A DNA stretch of 64,000 nucleotides from an uncultured Christensenella sp. (GTDB lineage Bacteria; Bacillota; Clostridia; Christensenellales; Pumilibacteraceae), in the NCBI GenBank assembly GCA_910578545.1, contig CAJTPT010000001.1:444118-508117 (forward strand). The letters are read 5' to 3'. The notes beneath the pieces were generated by a model. The model was not told where the DNA came from, ran no database searches, and saw nothing but the letters and a program-made list of their open reading frames with translations. Positions within the stretch are counted from its first letter, which is position 1, and the number at the start of each line of letters is the position of its first letter. The translations under genes and the position numbers were made by a program. This document shows, piece after piece, positions 8,509 through 16,800 of the stretch.

Positions 8509-9054
8509 CTATTTCTTACCTGCGGTCTTAGCCTCTTTACGGAGGACAACCTCGTTGCTGTAATGCAAACCGTAACCGTGATACGGCTCGACAGGGCGCT
8601 TGGACTTAATCTGCGCCGCGACTTCGCCGACGAATTCCTTGTCGATACCGCTTACTACGATGGTGAGCGGATCGGGGCAGGTAACGGTAATGCCTTGCGG
8701 AATGGTGTATTCTACGGGCTTGCTGTAGCCGATGTTCATGACAAGCTTATTGCCGGTAACAGCGCATTTGTAACCGACGCCGGCTACTATGAGCGTTTTG
8801 GTAAACGCGTTCTGAACGCCTTGTACCATGTTGGCAATGAGCTGACGGTACAGACCGTGATAAGCGCGTGTCTGCTTGTTGTCGTTGGCGCGCGTTACGT
8901 TAATGACCGCGCCGTCGATAACAACGTCTATGTCCTTGCATTTGATTTCTTGCTTGAGCTCGCCGAGCTTGCCTTTGACGGTAACGACGCCGTTCTCGAA
9001 AGTAACGGTGACGCCCGCGGGCAAATCAATATGTTTTCTGCCTATACGAGACAT
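8509..9054 (-). CDS. rplF: 50S ribosomal protein L6
   Basis: The 181-residue protein begins MSRIGRKHIDLPAGVTV and ends with the L6 signature around VEPYHGYGLHYSNEVVLRKE. The two tandem L6 folds are both present and length is normal. L6 lies near the factor-binding site of the 50S subunit. Spacing to rpsH is 9 nt. Confidence 0.97.
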   Translation of the reverse strand: MSRIGRKHIDLPAGVTVTFENGVVTVKGKLGELKQEIKCKDIDVVIDGAVINVTRANDNKQTRAYHGLYRQLIANMVQGVQNAFTKTLIVAGVGYKCAVTGNKLVMNIGYSKPVEYTIPQGITVTCPDPLTIVVSGIDKEFVGEVAAQIKSKRPVEPYHGYGLHYSNEVVLRKEAKTAGKK

Positions 9055-9063
9055 ATCGCCCTC

Positions 9064-9459
9064 CTACCACACGTAGGCAAGCACTTCGCCGCCTACCTTG
9101 AGCTCGCGCGCTTTTTTGTCGGTAATGACGCCGTGCGAGGTGGATATAATAGCTATACCGTAGCCGCCGAGAACCTTGGGAAGGTCTTCGCAACCGCAAT
9201 ATACGCGGAGGCCGGGCTTGGATATGCGCTTAAGATTGGTTATCGCGTTGCGATTTCCGCTGTACTTGAGCACAACCTTGATGTTGGTGTGTCCCTTGTC
9301 TTCTACGAGCTCACAGCCGGAAACAAAGCCCTCGTCGACGAGAATGTCCACTATAGCCTTTTTCATCTTGGACGCAGGTATGGATACGGTATCGTGTCTT
9401 GCAGTTATTGCATTACGGATTCTTGTGAGCAAATCCGCGATAGGATCTGTTGTAACCAT
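9064..9459 (-). CDS. rpsH: 30S ribosomal protein S8
   Basis: The 131-residue protein begins with MVTTDPIADLLTRIRNAITA and ends KARELKVGGEVLAYVW, both classic for S8. S8 is a primary 16S rRNA binder; in Escherichia coli it represses the spc operon. It is 13 nt after rpsN. Confidence 0.97.
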   Translation of the reverse strand: MVTTDPIADLLTRIRNAITARHDTVSIPASKMKKAIVDILVDEGFVSGCELVEDKGHTNIKVVLKYSGNRNAITNLKRISKPGLRVYCGCEDLPKVLGGYGIAIISTSHGVITDKKARELKVGGEVLAYVW

Positions 9460-9472
9460 TATTCGTACCTCC

Positions 9473-9658
9473 TTACCAGCTCGACTTCTTTACGCCGGGG
9501 ATTTCACCCTTGTACGCAAGTTCGCGAAAGCAAATTCTGCAAATGCCGTACTTTTTAAGAACGGAATGCGGACGGCCGCAAATGCTGCAACGCGTATAAG
9601 CGCGCGTCGTGTATTTGGGCATCCTTTGCTGTTTGTTTATCATCGCCTTTTTAGCCAT
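9473..9658 (-). CDS. rpsN: 30S ribosomal protein S14, zinc type
   Basis: The 61-residue protein is the short S14 type Z, with a C-x2-C-x12-C-x2-C zinc site (CSICGRPHSVLKKYGICRIC) and the C-terminal GEIPGVKKSSW. The zinc form is the common Gram-positive version encoded in the spc operon. It lies between rplE and rpsH. Confidence 0.97.
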   Translation of the reverse strand: MAKKAMINKQQRMPKYTTRAYTRCSICGRPHSVLKKYGICRICFRELAYKGEIPGVKKSSW

Positions 9659-9669
9659 AATTATCTCCT

Positions 9670-10284
9670 TTAGTTCTTAAACGGCATGCCGAGCTTGGTA
9701 AGAAGAAGCTTAGCTTCCTCGTCGGTGCGAGCGGTCGTAACAACGTCCACGTCGAAACCGCGAATCTTTTCTATAAGCTCGTACGAGATTTCGGGGAATA
9801 TCGTTTGATCCTTAATGCCGAGCGCGTAGTTGCCGCGTCCGTCAAAGGACTTGCCCGAAATTCCGCGGAAGTCGCGAACACGCGGAAGCGCGATCGAAAC
9901 CAGTCTGTCAAAGAACTCGTATGCCATTTCGCCGCGAAGCGTGACCTTGATGGCTATCGACTGACCTTCGCGAAGCTTAAAGTTACTAACCGATTTTTTG
10001 GCTTTTACCAATACGCTACGCTGTCCGGCAATCGCATCAAGCTCGGCTTGCGCAAGCTGTATGCTTTTGGAATTATCCTTAATGTCGCCCAAGCGCATGT
10101 TAAGCACTATCTTTTCGATTTTGGGGACCTGATTGACATTTTTATAGCCGCACTCTTTCATGAGCTGGGGAACTATCTCGTCCTTGTAACGCTTTTTAAG
10201 GCGGTATCTGTCGGGATTGTTCGATTTGACGGGTCTGCCGGTCGCAGTCGCCTTTCCTTTGGCTACGGTCGTTTTTGCTGCCAT
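9670..10284 (-). CDS. rplE: 50S ribosomal protein L5
   Basis: The 204-residue protein contains the complete L5 domain (YKDEIVPQLMKECGYKNVNQ, VPKIEKIVLNMRLGD, RDFRGISGKSFDGRGNYALG) that binds 5S rRNA and contacts the P-site tRNA. It is about 25 residues longer than the usual 179 because of an Ala/Lys/Thr-rich N-terminal extension. An RBS (GGAG) just before the annotated ATG supports the longer start. Confidence 0.96.
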   Translation of the reverse strand: MAAKTTVAKGKATATGRPVKSNNPDRYRLKKRYKDEIVPQLMKECGYKNVNQVPKIEKIVLNMRLGDIKDNSKSIQLAQAELDAIAGQRSVLVKAKKSVSNFKLREGQSIAIKVTLRGEMAYEFFDRLVSIALPRVRDFRGISGKSFDGRGNYALGIKDQTIFPEISYELIEKIRGFDVDVVTTARTDEEAKLLLTKLGMPFKN

Positions 10285-10297
10285 TAGCTTTTACTCC

Positions 10298-10816
10298 TTA
10301 CTCTGTTTTACCGTCGGTACCTTGTTCGACGGGAACTTCCGATGTTTCGGCTTTTTTGGCTTTTTTAGCCGCGGGCTTCTTGGCGGGCGCCTTTTCCTTT
10401 TCGGGCGCTTCCTCTACGGGCGCGGCGCTTTCGTCCTTAGCCTTTTTAGCCTTTTTTTCGGTCTTTTTCTTTTTGTCCGGCTTTTCGGCTTTAACGGCAA
10501 CGTCGAGCGAAGCGGCGCACTTGGCGCAGATACGCACGTTTTTGCCGTCGACTTCCTGGTGACGGACTCTTACGCTTTGACCGCACGACGGACAGATGAT
10601 TTGAACGTTGCTCGCCGCAATGGGAGCTTCGACCTTTTTTCTGCCGCCCTGCTCGGTAGCCGAACGGGGTTTGATGTGGTGCGTCGCGATGTTGACGCCC
10701 TCGACAAGCACCATGCTCGTTTTGGGATCGGTCGCAAGCACTTTGCCGGTCTTGCCCTTGTCCTTGCCGGTCAAGACCTTGACGTTATCGCCTTTTCTGA
10801 CATGTAAATTGTTCAT
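10298..10816 (-). CDS. rplX: 50S ribosomal protein L24 with a long charged C-terminal tail
   Basis: Residues 1-105 are a normal L24: an N-terminal KOW domain (VRKGDNVKVLTGKDKGKTGK) followed by a CPSC ... CAKC zinc ribbon found in some L24 proteins. Residues from about 106 to 172 form a low-complexity tail of K, A, E and P not usual in L24, which is normally about 105 residues. L24 initiates 50S assembly. The tail is in frame and contains no stop, so it appears genuine. Confidence 0.95.
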   Translation of the reverse strand: MNNLHVRKGDNVKVLTGKDKGKTGKVLATDPKTSMVLVEGVNIATHHIKPRSATEQGGRKKVEAPIAASNVQIICPSCGQSVRVRHQEVDGKNVRICAKCAASLDVAVKAEKPDKKKKTEKKAKKAKDESAAPVEEAPEKEKAPAKKPAAKKAKKAETSEVPVEQGTDGKTE

Positions 10817-10828
10817 CAGACCCTCCGT

Positions 10829-11197
10829 TTACAGTACTTCCGGCGCCAAAGATATGATCTTTGTGAAGTCGCGGTCGCGCAGTTCGCGGGCAATCGGTCC
10901 GAAGATACGGGTGCCGCGAGGCTGTTTTTGGTTGTCGATAATAACTGCTGCGTTGTCGTCGAAACGGATATGCGAGCCGTCGGGACGGTTGACGCCCTGG
11001 TGGGTGCGCACGATAACGGCTTTTACAACGTCGCCTTTCTTGACGGTGCCGCCCGGCTGTGCGGACTTGACCGACGCAGTAATGATATCGCCGATGTTGC
11101 CGCTCTTGCGCAAGCTACCGCCCATAACCTGTATGCACATTATTTCTTTTGCGCCGGTGTTGTCGGCGACTTTAAGATACGATTGGGGTTGTATCAT
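10829..11197 (-). CDS. rplN: 50S ribosomal protein L14
   Basis: The 122-residue protein begins MIQPQSYLKVADNTGAKEIM, includes CIQVMGGSLRK and ends ARELRDRDFTKIISLAPEVL, all typical of L14. L14 sits at the intersubunit bridge near L19 and the factor-binding region. A 53-nt gap with a small GCCCGATAT...GGACGGGC hairpin separates it from rpsQ. Confidence 0.97.
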   Translation of the reverse strand: MIQPQSYLKVADNTGAKEIMCIQVMGGSLRKSGNIGDIITASVKSAQPGGTVKKGDVVKAVIVRTHQGVNRPDGSHIRFDDNAAVIIDNQKQPRGTRIFGPIARELRDRDFTKIISLAPEVL

Positions 11198-11250
11198 GAT
11201 TCACTCCTTACAGCGCATGCCCGATATAATCGGACGGGCGCGGTTCCTCA

Positions 11251-11505
11251 TTATTTAGCTTTTTCGACGATACGACTTACGCGCCAGCATTTGTCCTTGG
11301 AAATCGGACGAGTTTCGGTAATCTCCACTCTGTCGCCTACGCCGCACTCGTTGTTTTCGTCATGCGCCTTAAACTTTTTGGTGCGCGTAACCGTCTTTTT
11401 GTAAAGCGGGTGCTTATACTTTTCGACGACGGAAACAACGACCGTTTTGTCCATTTTGTTGGAAACGACTACGCCTTCGCGCGTCTTTCTATCATTACGC
11501 TCCAT
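11251..11505 (-). CDS. rpsQ: 30S ribosomal protein S17
   Basis: The 84-residue OB-fold protein has the pattern RKTREGVVVSNKMDKTVVVSV followed by KHPLYKKTVTRTKKFKAHDE, as in S17. S17 is a primary 16S rRNA binder. Its ATG overlaps the last base of the rpmC stop codon. Confidence 0.97.
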   Translation of the reverse strand: MERNDRKTREGVVVSNKMDKTVVVSVVEKYKHPLYKKTVTRTKKFKAHDENNECGVGDRVEITETRPISKDKCWRVSRIVEKAK

Positions 11506-11741
11506 TACTTAGCCTCCTTGGTGACCGTCTGTTTGGCGCCTTGCTCGGCCTTGGCGCGAAGCTCGCGCTCTCTTATAACGGTTTTTACGCGCGCAATGTC
11601 GCGTCTGACGTTTTGGATTTGCTTAGGGTTGGCAAGCTGTCCTGTCGCATTGGAGAACCGAAGGTTAAAAAGTTCGGTTTTAAGCGAAACAAGCTTTTGC
11701 TGCAACTCGTCATCTCTTAATTCGTGAACCTTCTCTTTCAT
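11505..11741 (-). CDS. rpmC: 50S ribosomal protein L29
   Basis: The two-helix L29 fold is visible (ELRDDELQQKLVSLKTELFN, LRFSNATGQLANPKQIQNVR, RDIARVKTVIRERE). At 78 residues it is about 12 longer than usual, owing to an Ala/Lys-rich tail. L29 lies at the exit tunnel and helps dock nascent-chain factors. It overlaps both neighbours by one base. Confidence 0.96.
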   Translation of the reverse strand: MKEKVHELRDDELQQKLVSLKTELFNLRFSNATGQLANPKQIQNVRRDIARVKTVIRERELRAKAEQGAKQTVTKEAK

Positions 11742-12202
11742 TATTCAACCTCCTTGACTTCTTCCGTCGTAGCTTCCGATTCCACCGTATCCAAGTCGGA
11801 CTTGGTGACTATCTTGCAACGAACGGGAAGTTTGTACGACGCAAGACGGAGAGCTTCGCGAGCAATAGGCTCGGCTACGCCCGCCATCTCGAACATGACG
11901 GTTCCGGGTTTGACAACCGCAGCCCAGTATTCCGGCGCGCCCTTACCGCTACCCATACGGGTGTCGGCAGGCTTTTTGGAATAGGGCTTGTGCGGGAATA
12001 TATCGATCCAAACCTTACCGCCGCGCTTGGTGTAACGCGTCATCGCGACACGGGCCGCCTCGATCTGGTTGGAAGTAATTCTGCCCGGATCCTCGCTGAC
12101 GAGTGCGAACTCGCCGTATGCAACCTTGTTGCCGCGAGTGGCTTTGCCTTTCATTCTGCCGCGCTGTACTCTGCGGTGCTTAACTTTGTTGGGACTTAAC
12201 AT
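11741..12202 (-). CDS. rplP: 50S ribosomal protein L16
   Basis: The 153-residue protein starts MLSPNKVKHRRVQRGRMKGK, the standard L16 start. It contains KVWIDIFPHKPYSKKPADTR and MGSGKGAPEYWAAVVKPG. L16 organises the A-site region of the peptidyl transferase centre. A short acidic C-terminal tail (ESEATTEEVKEVE) extends beyond the family norm of about 140 residues. It overlaps rpsC and rpmC by one base each. Confidence 0.97.
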   Translation of the reverse strand: MLSPNKVKHRRVQRGRMKGKATRGNKVAYGEFALVSEDPGRITSNQIEAARVAMTRYTKRGGKVWIDIFPHKPYSKKPADTRMGSGKGAPEYWAAVVKPGTVMFEMAGVAEPIAREALRLASYKLPVRCKIVTKSDLDTVESEATTEEVKEVE

Positions 12203-12876
12203 TATTCGCCCTCCTTTTTATCGACAGTCGGAGCGGGTGCGGGTGCGCCGAGAACGTCGCCCTTGTAAATCCACACCTTAACGCCCAAGACGCCGAAGGT
12301 AGTACGCGCGATGCAGTAACCGTAATCGATGTCCGCACGGAGCGTCTGAAGAGGTATCGACCCTTCTTGGTAATGCTCGGCACGCGCTATTTCCGCGCCG
12401 TCCAAACGACCGCCGACCATGACCTTAACGCCCTTGGCGCCGGCGTGCATTGCCTTGCTCATTGCCTGCTTCATCGTGCGGCGGAAGAACGCGCGCTTTT
12501 CAAGCTGAGCGGCGATGTTTTCCGCAAGAAGCTTGGCGTTGAGATCGGGGTGCTTGACCTCGATGATGTTAACGTAAATCTTTTTGCCGTCGACAAGCTT
12601 TTCGAGGTGCTTTTTGAGCTCGTCGATACCGACGTGCTTTTGACCTATGATCTTGCCGGGGAACTGTGCGTGAATGGATACCGTAACCTTGCCCTGAGGA
12701 CGCTCGATAACCACTTTGCTGATACCGCAGGATTTGTATTTATTCTCGATAAACTCGCGAATTTTGTGGTCCTCGATGAGGTACGCCGCAAAGTCCTGCT
12801 TGCTCGCATACCATTGGGAGTTCCATTTTTCTATGATGCCGACGCGCAAACCGTGGGGATTGACCTTCTGACCCAT
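12202..12876 (-). CDS. rpsC: 30S ribosomal protein S3
   Basis: The 224-residue protein begins MGQKVNPHGLRVGIIEKWNS and contains the KH domain (GKIIGQKHVGIDELKKHLEK) plus the C-terminal S3 domain (MKQAMSKAMHAGAKGVKVMV). S3 forms part of the mRNA entry channel. Length is normal. It is 2 nt after rplV. Confidence 0.97.
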   Translation of the reverse strand: MGQKVNPHGLRVGIIEKWNSQWYASKQDFAAYLIEDHKIREFIENKYKSCGISKVVIERPQGKVTVSIHAQFPGKIIGQKHVGIDELKKHLEKLVDGKKIYVNIIEVKHPDLNAKLLAENIAAQLEKRAFFRRTMKQAMSKAMHAGAKGVKVMVGGRLDGAEIARAEHYQEGSIPLQTLRADIDYGYCIARTTFGVLGVKVWIYKGDVLGAPAPAPTVDKKEGE

Positions 12877-12878
12877 GA

Positions 12879-13271
12879 TTATTTGTCCTCCTTGGTGTCG
12901 AGTATAACTGTGATGTGGCTCGTGCGCTTAAGGATATGGTGCGCTCTGCCCTTGCTTACCGGTTGATAACGCTTGAGCGTGGGACCGATATCGGCATAAG
13001 CCTCGGCCACGTACAAATCGTCAATAGAAAGCCCGTTGTTATGCTCCGCATTAGCCGCCGCGGACGCGAGAACCTTAAATATGTGCTCGCTTGCCGCTTT
13101 GGGCGTGGCTTGAAGTATAGCCATGGCTTCCGTTACCGAACGACCGCGAATAAGCGGAAGTACGATGCGAACCTTGTCGGGCGCAATGCGTACGTGCTTG
13201 GCGGTAGCATGCGGACGTTTTTCGCGCTGCTCTTCTACTCTGAGCGCTTTTTCTTTCATTCTCTTAGCCAT
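12879..13271 (-). CDS. rplV: 50S ribosomal protein L22
   Basis: The 130-residue protein has the L22 core ATAKHVRIAPDKVRIVLPLI followed by RGRSVTEAMAIL and the hairpin that lines the exit tunnel (AEAYADIGPTLKRYQPVSKG, RAHHILKRTSHITVIL). A short charged N-terminal extension precedes the core. It is 11 nt after rpsS. Confidence 0.97.
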   Translation of the reverse strand: MAKRMKEKALRVEEQREKRPHATAKHVRIAPDKVRIVLPLIRGRSVTEAMAILQATPKAASEHIFKVLASAAANAEHNNGLSIDDLYVAEAYADIGPTLKRYQPVSKGRAHHILKRTSHITVILDTKEDK

Positions 13272-13282
13272 AACCTGTCTCC

Positions 13283-13561
13283 TTATCTACCCTTGGTGGT
13301 CTTTTCGCCGCCGTGACCCAAGAAAGTGCGGGTAGGTGCAAACTCGCCCAGCTTGTGTCCTACCATGTCGGTCGTGACGTATACGGGCACGAACTTTTTG
13401 CCGTTGTGTACGGCAAAGGTAAGACCAATAAACTGCGGGAATATCGTGGAAGCGCGCGACCACGTCTTAATAGGACGCTTGTCGGCCTGCTGCGCCATAG
13501 CCTCGGCTTTTTTCATAAGCTTGGCGTCAACGTAATAACCTTTTTTAGTCGATCTTGACAT
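13283..13561 (-). CDS. rpsS: 30S ribosomal protein S19
   Basis: The 92-residue protein starts MSRSTKKGYYVDAKLMKKAE. It has KTWSRASTIFPQFIGLTFAV followed by HNGKKFVPVYVTTDMVGHKL and GEFAPTRTFLGH, all hallmark S19. S19 binds 16S rRNA in the head with S13. It lies 14 nt after rplB. Confidence 0.97.
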   Translation of the reverse strand: MSRSTKKGYYVDAKLMKKAEAMAQQADKRPIKTWSRASTIFPQFIGLTFAVHNGKKFVPVYVTTDMVGHKLGEFAPTRTFLGHGGEKTTKGR

Positions 13562-13575
13562 ATCTTAAACGCTCC

Positions 13576-14403
13576 TTAATTTACGCGCTTGACAATAAAC
13601 TTGTCGGAAGCCTTGTGCTTGGATCTTGTCTTCTTACCCAACGTCGGCTTGCCCCAAGGCGATACCGGGCTCGGTCTGCCTATCGGGCTCTTGCCTTCGC
13701 CGCCGCCGTGAGGGTGGTCGCACGGGTTCATAACTACGCCGCGGACGGTGGGTTTTACGCCCATGTGGCGCTTTCTGCCCGCCTTGCCCAAGGAAACAAG
13801 CTCGTGGTCGAGGTTGCCCACCTGCCCGACGGTCGCCTTGCAGCGCTGAAGAACCATACGCATTTCGCCCGACGGAAGTCTGAGCGTGGCATATTTGCCC
13901 TCCTTAGCCATAAGCTGTGCCGCCGCACCCGCCGAACGGACCATTTGTCCGCCTCTGCCGGGAAGCATTTCTATATTGTGCACGAGCGTACCTACGGGAA
14001 TGTTGGCAAGCGGCAATGCGTTGCCCGCTTTGATATCCACGTTGTCGCCCGATACAACCTTGTCGCCCTTTTGAAGTCCGACGGGCGCGAGGATGTAACG
14101 TTTTTCACCGTCGGCATAGACCAAAAGCGCAATGAACGCAGTGCGGTTGGGGTCGTACTCGACCGTAGCAACACGCGCCTCGATGTTGTCCTTGTCGCGC
14201 TTGAAGTCGATAAGGCGGTACTTCTGACGGTTGCCGCCGCCGATATGACGAACGGTAATTTTACCCGAGAAGTTGCGACCGCCGTGACGGCTCTGTTCTC
14301 TGAGCAGGGGCTTATACGGCTTGTCGCCCGTAAGCTCCGGCGCCGCTATAACGGTTTTAAACCGCGTACCCGGCGTAATGGGTTTATATCTCTTAATAGC
14401 CAT
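13576..14403 (-). CDS. rplB: 50S ribosomal protein L2
   Basis: The 275-residue protein has the L2 RNA-binding domain (NNFSGKITVRHIGGG-type segment, seen here as GRNFSGKITVRHIGGGNRQK) and the C-terminal region MNPCDHPHGGGEGKSPIGRP with the conserved His important for peptidyl transferase. Length is normal. An 80-nt gap without visible function separates it from rplW. Confidence 0.98.
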   Translation of the reverse strand: MAIKRYKPITPGTRFKTVIAAPELTGDKPYKPLLREQSRHGGRNFSGKITVRHIGGGNRQKYRLIDFKRDKDNIEARVATVEYDPNRTAFIALLVYADGEKRYILAPVGLQKGDKVVSGDNVDIKAGNALPLANIPVGTLVHNIEMLPGRGGQMVRSAGAAAQLMAKEGKYATLRLPSGEMRMVLQRCKATVGQVGNLDHELVSLGKAGRKRHMGVKPTVRGVVMNPCDHPHGGGEGKSPIGRPSPVSPWGKPTLGKKTRSKHKASDKFIVKRVN

Positions 14404-14483
14404 ATTAAATGTTTTACCTCCGAATTAGTGGGGTTTGACCGCCGCCCTAGGCTTTTTACCGCCGAAGAGCCGCGAACTCAAAC

Positions 14484-14774
14484 TCAGGACAGCGTTTCAA
14501 AGAACGGGATCGCCTTGGACGACGCGGCGAGCGTGACGTAGGCCTTTTTGCCCTTGGACGTGTAGCCCTGCGTTCTGCCCTGTCTTTTGAGCTTGCCGCG
14601 GACGTTGACGACGTTGACCGATTCGACTTGAACGTCAAACGCTTGCTCGACCGCCGCTTTAATCTGTACCTTGTCCGCGCGCGGGTCTACCATAAACACG
14701 TAGCGTTTTGCGCCCACCCCGTCGTTGGACTTTTCGGTGAGTACCGGACGAATGATGATATCGTGTGCCGTCAT
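14484..14774 (-). CDS. rplW: 50S ribosomal protein L23
   Basis: The 96-residue protein begins MTAHDIIIRPVLTEKSND and carries YVFMVDPRADKVQIKAAVEQ followed by AFDVQVESVNVVNVRGKLKR, the normal L23 fold. L23 is the docking site for trigger factor and SRP at the exit tunnel. Its ATG overlaps the rplD stop by one base. Confidence 0.97.
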   Translation of the reverse strand: MTAHDIIIRPVLTEKSNDGVGAKRYVFMVDPRADKVQIKAAVEQAFDVQVESVNVVNVRGKLKRQGRTQGYTSKGKKAYVTLAASSKAIPFFETLS

Positions 14775-15415
14775 TATTGCGCCGCGACCTCCTTAGAAGT
14801 GTATTTCTGTTCGATGGCCTTAATCGCTTCGACCGTCGTAAGCATAACCGTGTTGGCAACTACGTCGTAAACGCTGAGCTGTTCGCTGTTAGCCGTGCGT
14901 ACGTTGGGAATGTTGGCCGCCGCGCGTACCGCGTTTACACTGCCGTTGGGAAGAACCAAAAGCACGCGGCTTTCGATCTTGAGCGCCTTTAATACAGCCG
15001 CCATCTGTTTGGTCTTGGGCTCGATTTCCAGCTTATCGAGGACGATCAGATTGCCGTCCGAACGCTTGGCGGAAAGCGCGCTCGTAATTGCCGTTATGCG
15101 CATGACCTTGGTTATCTTTTTGCGGAAGGAACGGGGCTTCGGTGCAAATACGACGCCGCCGCCTTTCCACTGCGGTGCGCGGATAGAGCCCTGACGAGCG
15201 TTACCCGTGCCCTTTTGACGCCACGGCTTTTTGCCGCCGCCCGTTACCTCGGTACGCGTAAGCGTGCTTTTGGTGCCCTGGCGTGCGTTAGCCATTTGCG
15301 CTACTACTGCTTGATGTATGACCGACTCGCGGTACTCGGCTCCGAATACGCTGTCGTCAAGCTCCATGGTGCCGGCGGAAGTGCCGTCCTGTTTGTATAT
15401 CTCGATTGTAGGCAT
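14774..15415 (-). CDS. rplD: 50S ribosomal protein L4
   Basis: The 213-residue protein shows the L4 tunnel loop GTKSTLTRTEVTGGGKKPWR followed by QKGTGNARQGSIRAPQWKGG and GVVFAPKPR. L4 lines the exit tunnel; in several bacteria it represses the S10 operon through the leader RNA. A 66-nt gap precedes it after rplC. Confidence 0.97.
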   Translation of the reverse strand: MPTIEIYKQDGTSAGTMELDDSVFGAEYRESVIHQAVVAQMANARQGTKSTLTRTEVTGGGKKPWRQKGTGNARQGSIRAPQWKGGGVVFAPKPRSFRKKITKVMRITAITSALSAKRSDGNLIVLDKLEIEPKTKQMAAVLKALKIESRVLLVLPNGSVNAVRAAANIPNVRTANSEQLSVYDVVANTVMLTTVEAIKAIEQKYTSKEVAAQ

Positions 15416-15481
15416 ATTATCTCCTTAATTGCCGTTTGAGTCGTTCGCAAGATGCCGCGGACTATCAAACGTTCGCATTCC

Positions 15482-16111
15482 TTATTTTACCGTCTCTTTG
15501 ACCGTTACCAGTCCGCCCTTAGGTCCGGGCACACCGCCGCGAACGAGCAGAACGCCGCGGGTCTTGTCCACTTTAACGACCTTGAGGTTTTGGATGGTTA
15601 CGTTCTCATGACCGTACTGTCCGGGCATCTTAAGATTTTTGATGCGGCGGGAGGGGTTGGAGTTGGCGCCCGTCGAACCTACCTCGCGGTGAACGGGTCC
15701 GGTACCGTGCGTCATTTTAAGACGGTGGTGGTTCCAGCGCTTGATAACGCCGGTAAAACCTCTGCCCTTGGTGACGCCGCTGACGTCTACCATGTCGCCC
15801 TCGGCGAACATCGTGCAGTCGATTACCGACCCGACCTCGTAGGCGTCCGCATTGTCGTAACGGAACTCGCGAAGATAACGCGCAGGCTTGGCCTTGGCCT
15901 TTTTGTAAAGCCCCGCTTCGGGTTTGTTTAGCTTGCCTTCTTTTATTTCTTCAAACGCGCAAACCACCGCACTGTATCCGTTGCGCTCAACGGTGCGGAG
16001 GTCGACTACAGTCATCGGTCCGCACTGAATGACCGTTACCGGAATGGCAACGTCGTTCTCGCCGAAAATCTGCGTCATGCCGAGTTTCTTGCCCAAAATA
16101 GCTTTTTTCAT
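15482..16111 (-). CDS. rplC: 50S ribosomal protein L3
   Basis: The 209-residue protein begins MKKAILGKKLGMTQIFGEND. It includes the L3 loop MTHGTGPVHREVGSTGANSN that reaches the peptidyl transferase centre, and MPGQYGHENVTIQNLKVVKV. L3 is one of the first proteins to assemble on 23S rRNA. Spacing to rpsJ is 19 nt. Confidence 0.97.
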   Translation of the reverse strand: MKKAILGKKLGMTQIFGENDVAIPVTVIQCGPMTVVDLRTVERNGYSAVVCAFEEIKEGKLNKPEAGLYKKAKAKPARYLREFRYDNADAYEVGSVIDCTMFAEGDMVDVSGVTKGRGFTGVIKRWNHHRLKMTHGTGPVHREVGSTGANSNPSRRIKNLKMPGQYGHENVTIQNLKVVKVDKTRGVLLVRGGVPGPKGGLVTVKETVK

Positions 16112-16130
16112 AGTTGTCGGCTCCTTTATC

Positions 16131-16439
16131 TTACAGCTTTATCTTGATATCGACGCCTGCGGGAAGATCGAGACGCATAAGCGAATCGACGGTCTTGCCG
16201 GACGGGCTGTATATGTCGATAAGTCGAGAATACGTGCGAAGTTCAAACTGCTCGCGCGAATCCTTGTGCTTGTGAACGGAGCGCAGGATTGTTACAACTT
16301 CCTTCTGCGTCGGCAGAGGAATCGGCCCGCAAACCTTGGATCCGGTCTGCTTGGCTGCATCGACGATCCGCTGTGCGGAACTGTCGACCAGTTCATGATC
16401 GTACGCTCTCAACTTGATTCTGATTTTTTGGCTAGACAT
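16131..16439 (-). CDS. rpsJ: 30S ribosomal protein S10
   Basis: The start MSSQKIRIKLRAYDHELVDS at 16439 gives the standard 102-residue S10. It is supported by an AAGGAG site 7 nt upstream; the frame is also open further upstream, but that part would be leader. Motifs include KVCGPIPLPTQKEVVTILRS and SREQFELRTYSRLIDIYSPS. S10 is part of the 30S head and also the NusE antitermination factor. It is the first gene of this merged operon. Confidence 0.97.
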   Translation of the reverse strand: MSSQKIRIKLRAYDHELVDSSAQRIVDAAKQTGSKVCGPIPLPTQKEVVTILRSVHKHKDSREQFELRTYSRLIDIYSPSGKTVDSLMRLDLPAGVDIKIKL

Positions 16440-16584
16440 ATGTTTCTCCTTGTGTCCGCCCGAGGAACCATACCCAACATGTTGTATGATTTTCACACGC
16501 TCGGGCGTGCCGTTTTTTTCGAATTTTTTTCGGGGCTTCTCGGCCCCGATTTCTACTCAAAAACCACCACGCATATTGCGCAGC
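16440..16584 (-). promoter_or_regulatory. Structured 5' leader of the S10-spc-alpha operon
   Basis: About 145 nt lie between the predicted transcription start and the rpsJ ATG. In the RNA, a GC stem (CGGGGC/GCCCCG, 16531-16548) comes first. A larger stem, GCCCGAG (16500-16506) with CTCGGGC (16458-16464), encloses a smaller CATAC/GTATG hairpin. The last stem ends about 12 nt before the Shine-Dalgarno AAGGAG. Ribosomal protein operon leaders often mediate autoregulation, and that role here is inferred only from position and folding. Confidence 0.5.
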
Positions 16585-16590
16585 CTATAT

Positions 16591-16620
16591 ATTATATATC
16601 TTTAAGCAATCCCTTGTCAA
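16591..16620 (-). promoter_or_regulatory. Promoter of the S10-spc-alpha operon
   Basis: On the minus strand TTGACA is followed after 18 nt by TATAAT, both perfect sigma-A consensus hexamers. They lie about 150 nt upstream of rpsJ, and no other consensus promoter was noted between here and rplQ. Confidence 0.8.
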
Positions 16621-16800
16621 CTGTTTTAAACTACCTTTTTAAGATTTTTTTTTCTTGCTTGTTTTTGGAAAGAAGTAAGCCCCCGCCCCTTCTTTGATTT
16701 GCCATATTATATAATGAAAGGAAAGTGCGGTGCACTCTATCATTTTTGTCATTCCGAACAAGCGAAGGATCTCACAGATTATTGTAGGGCTTATTCCATT

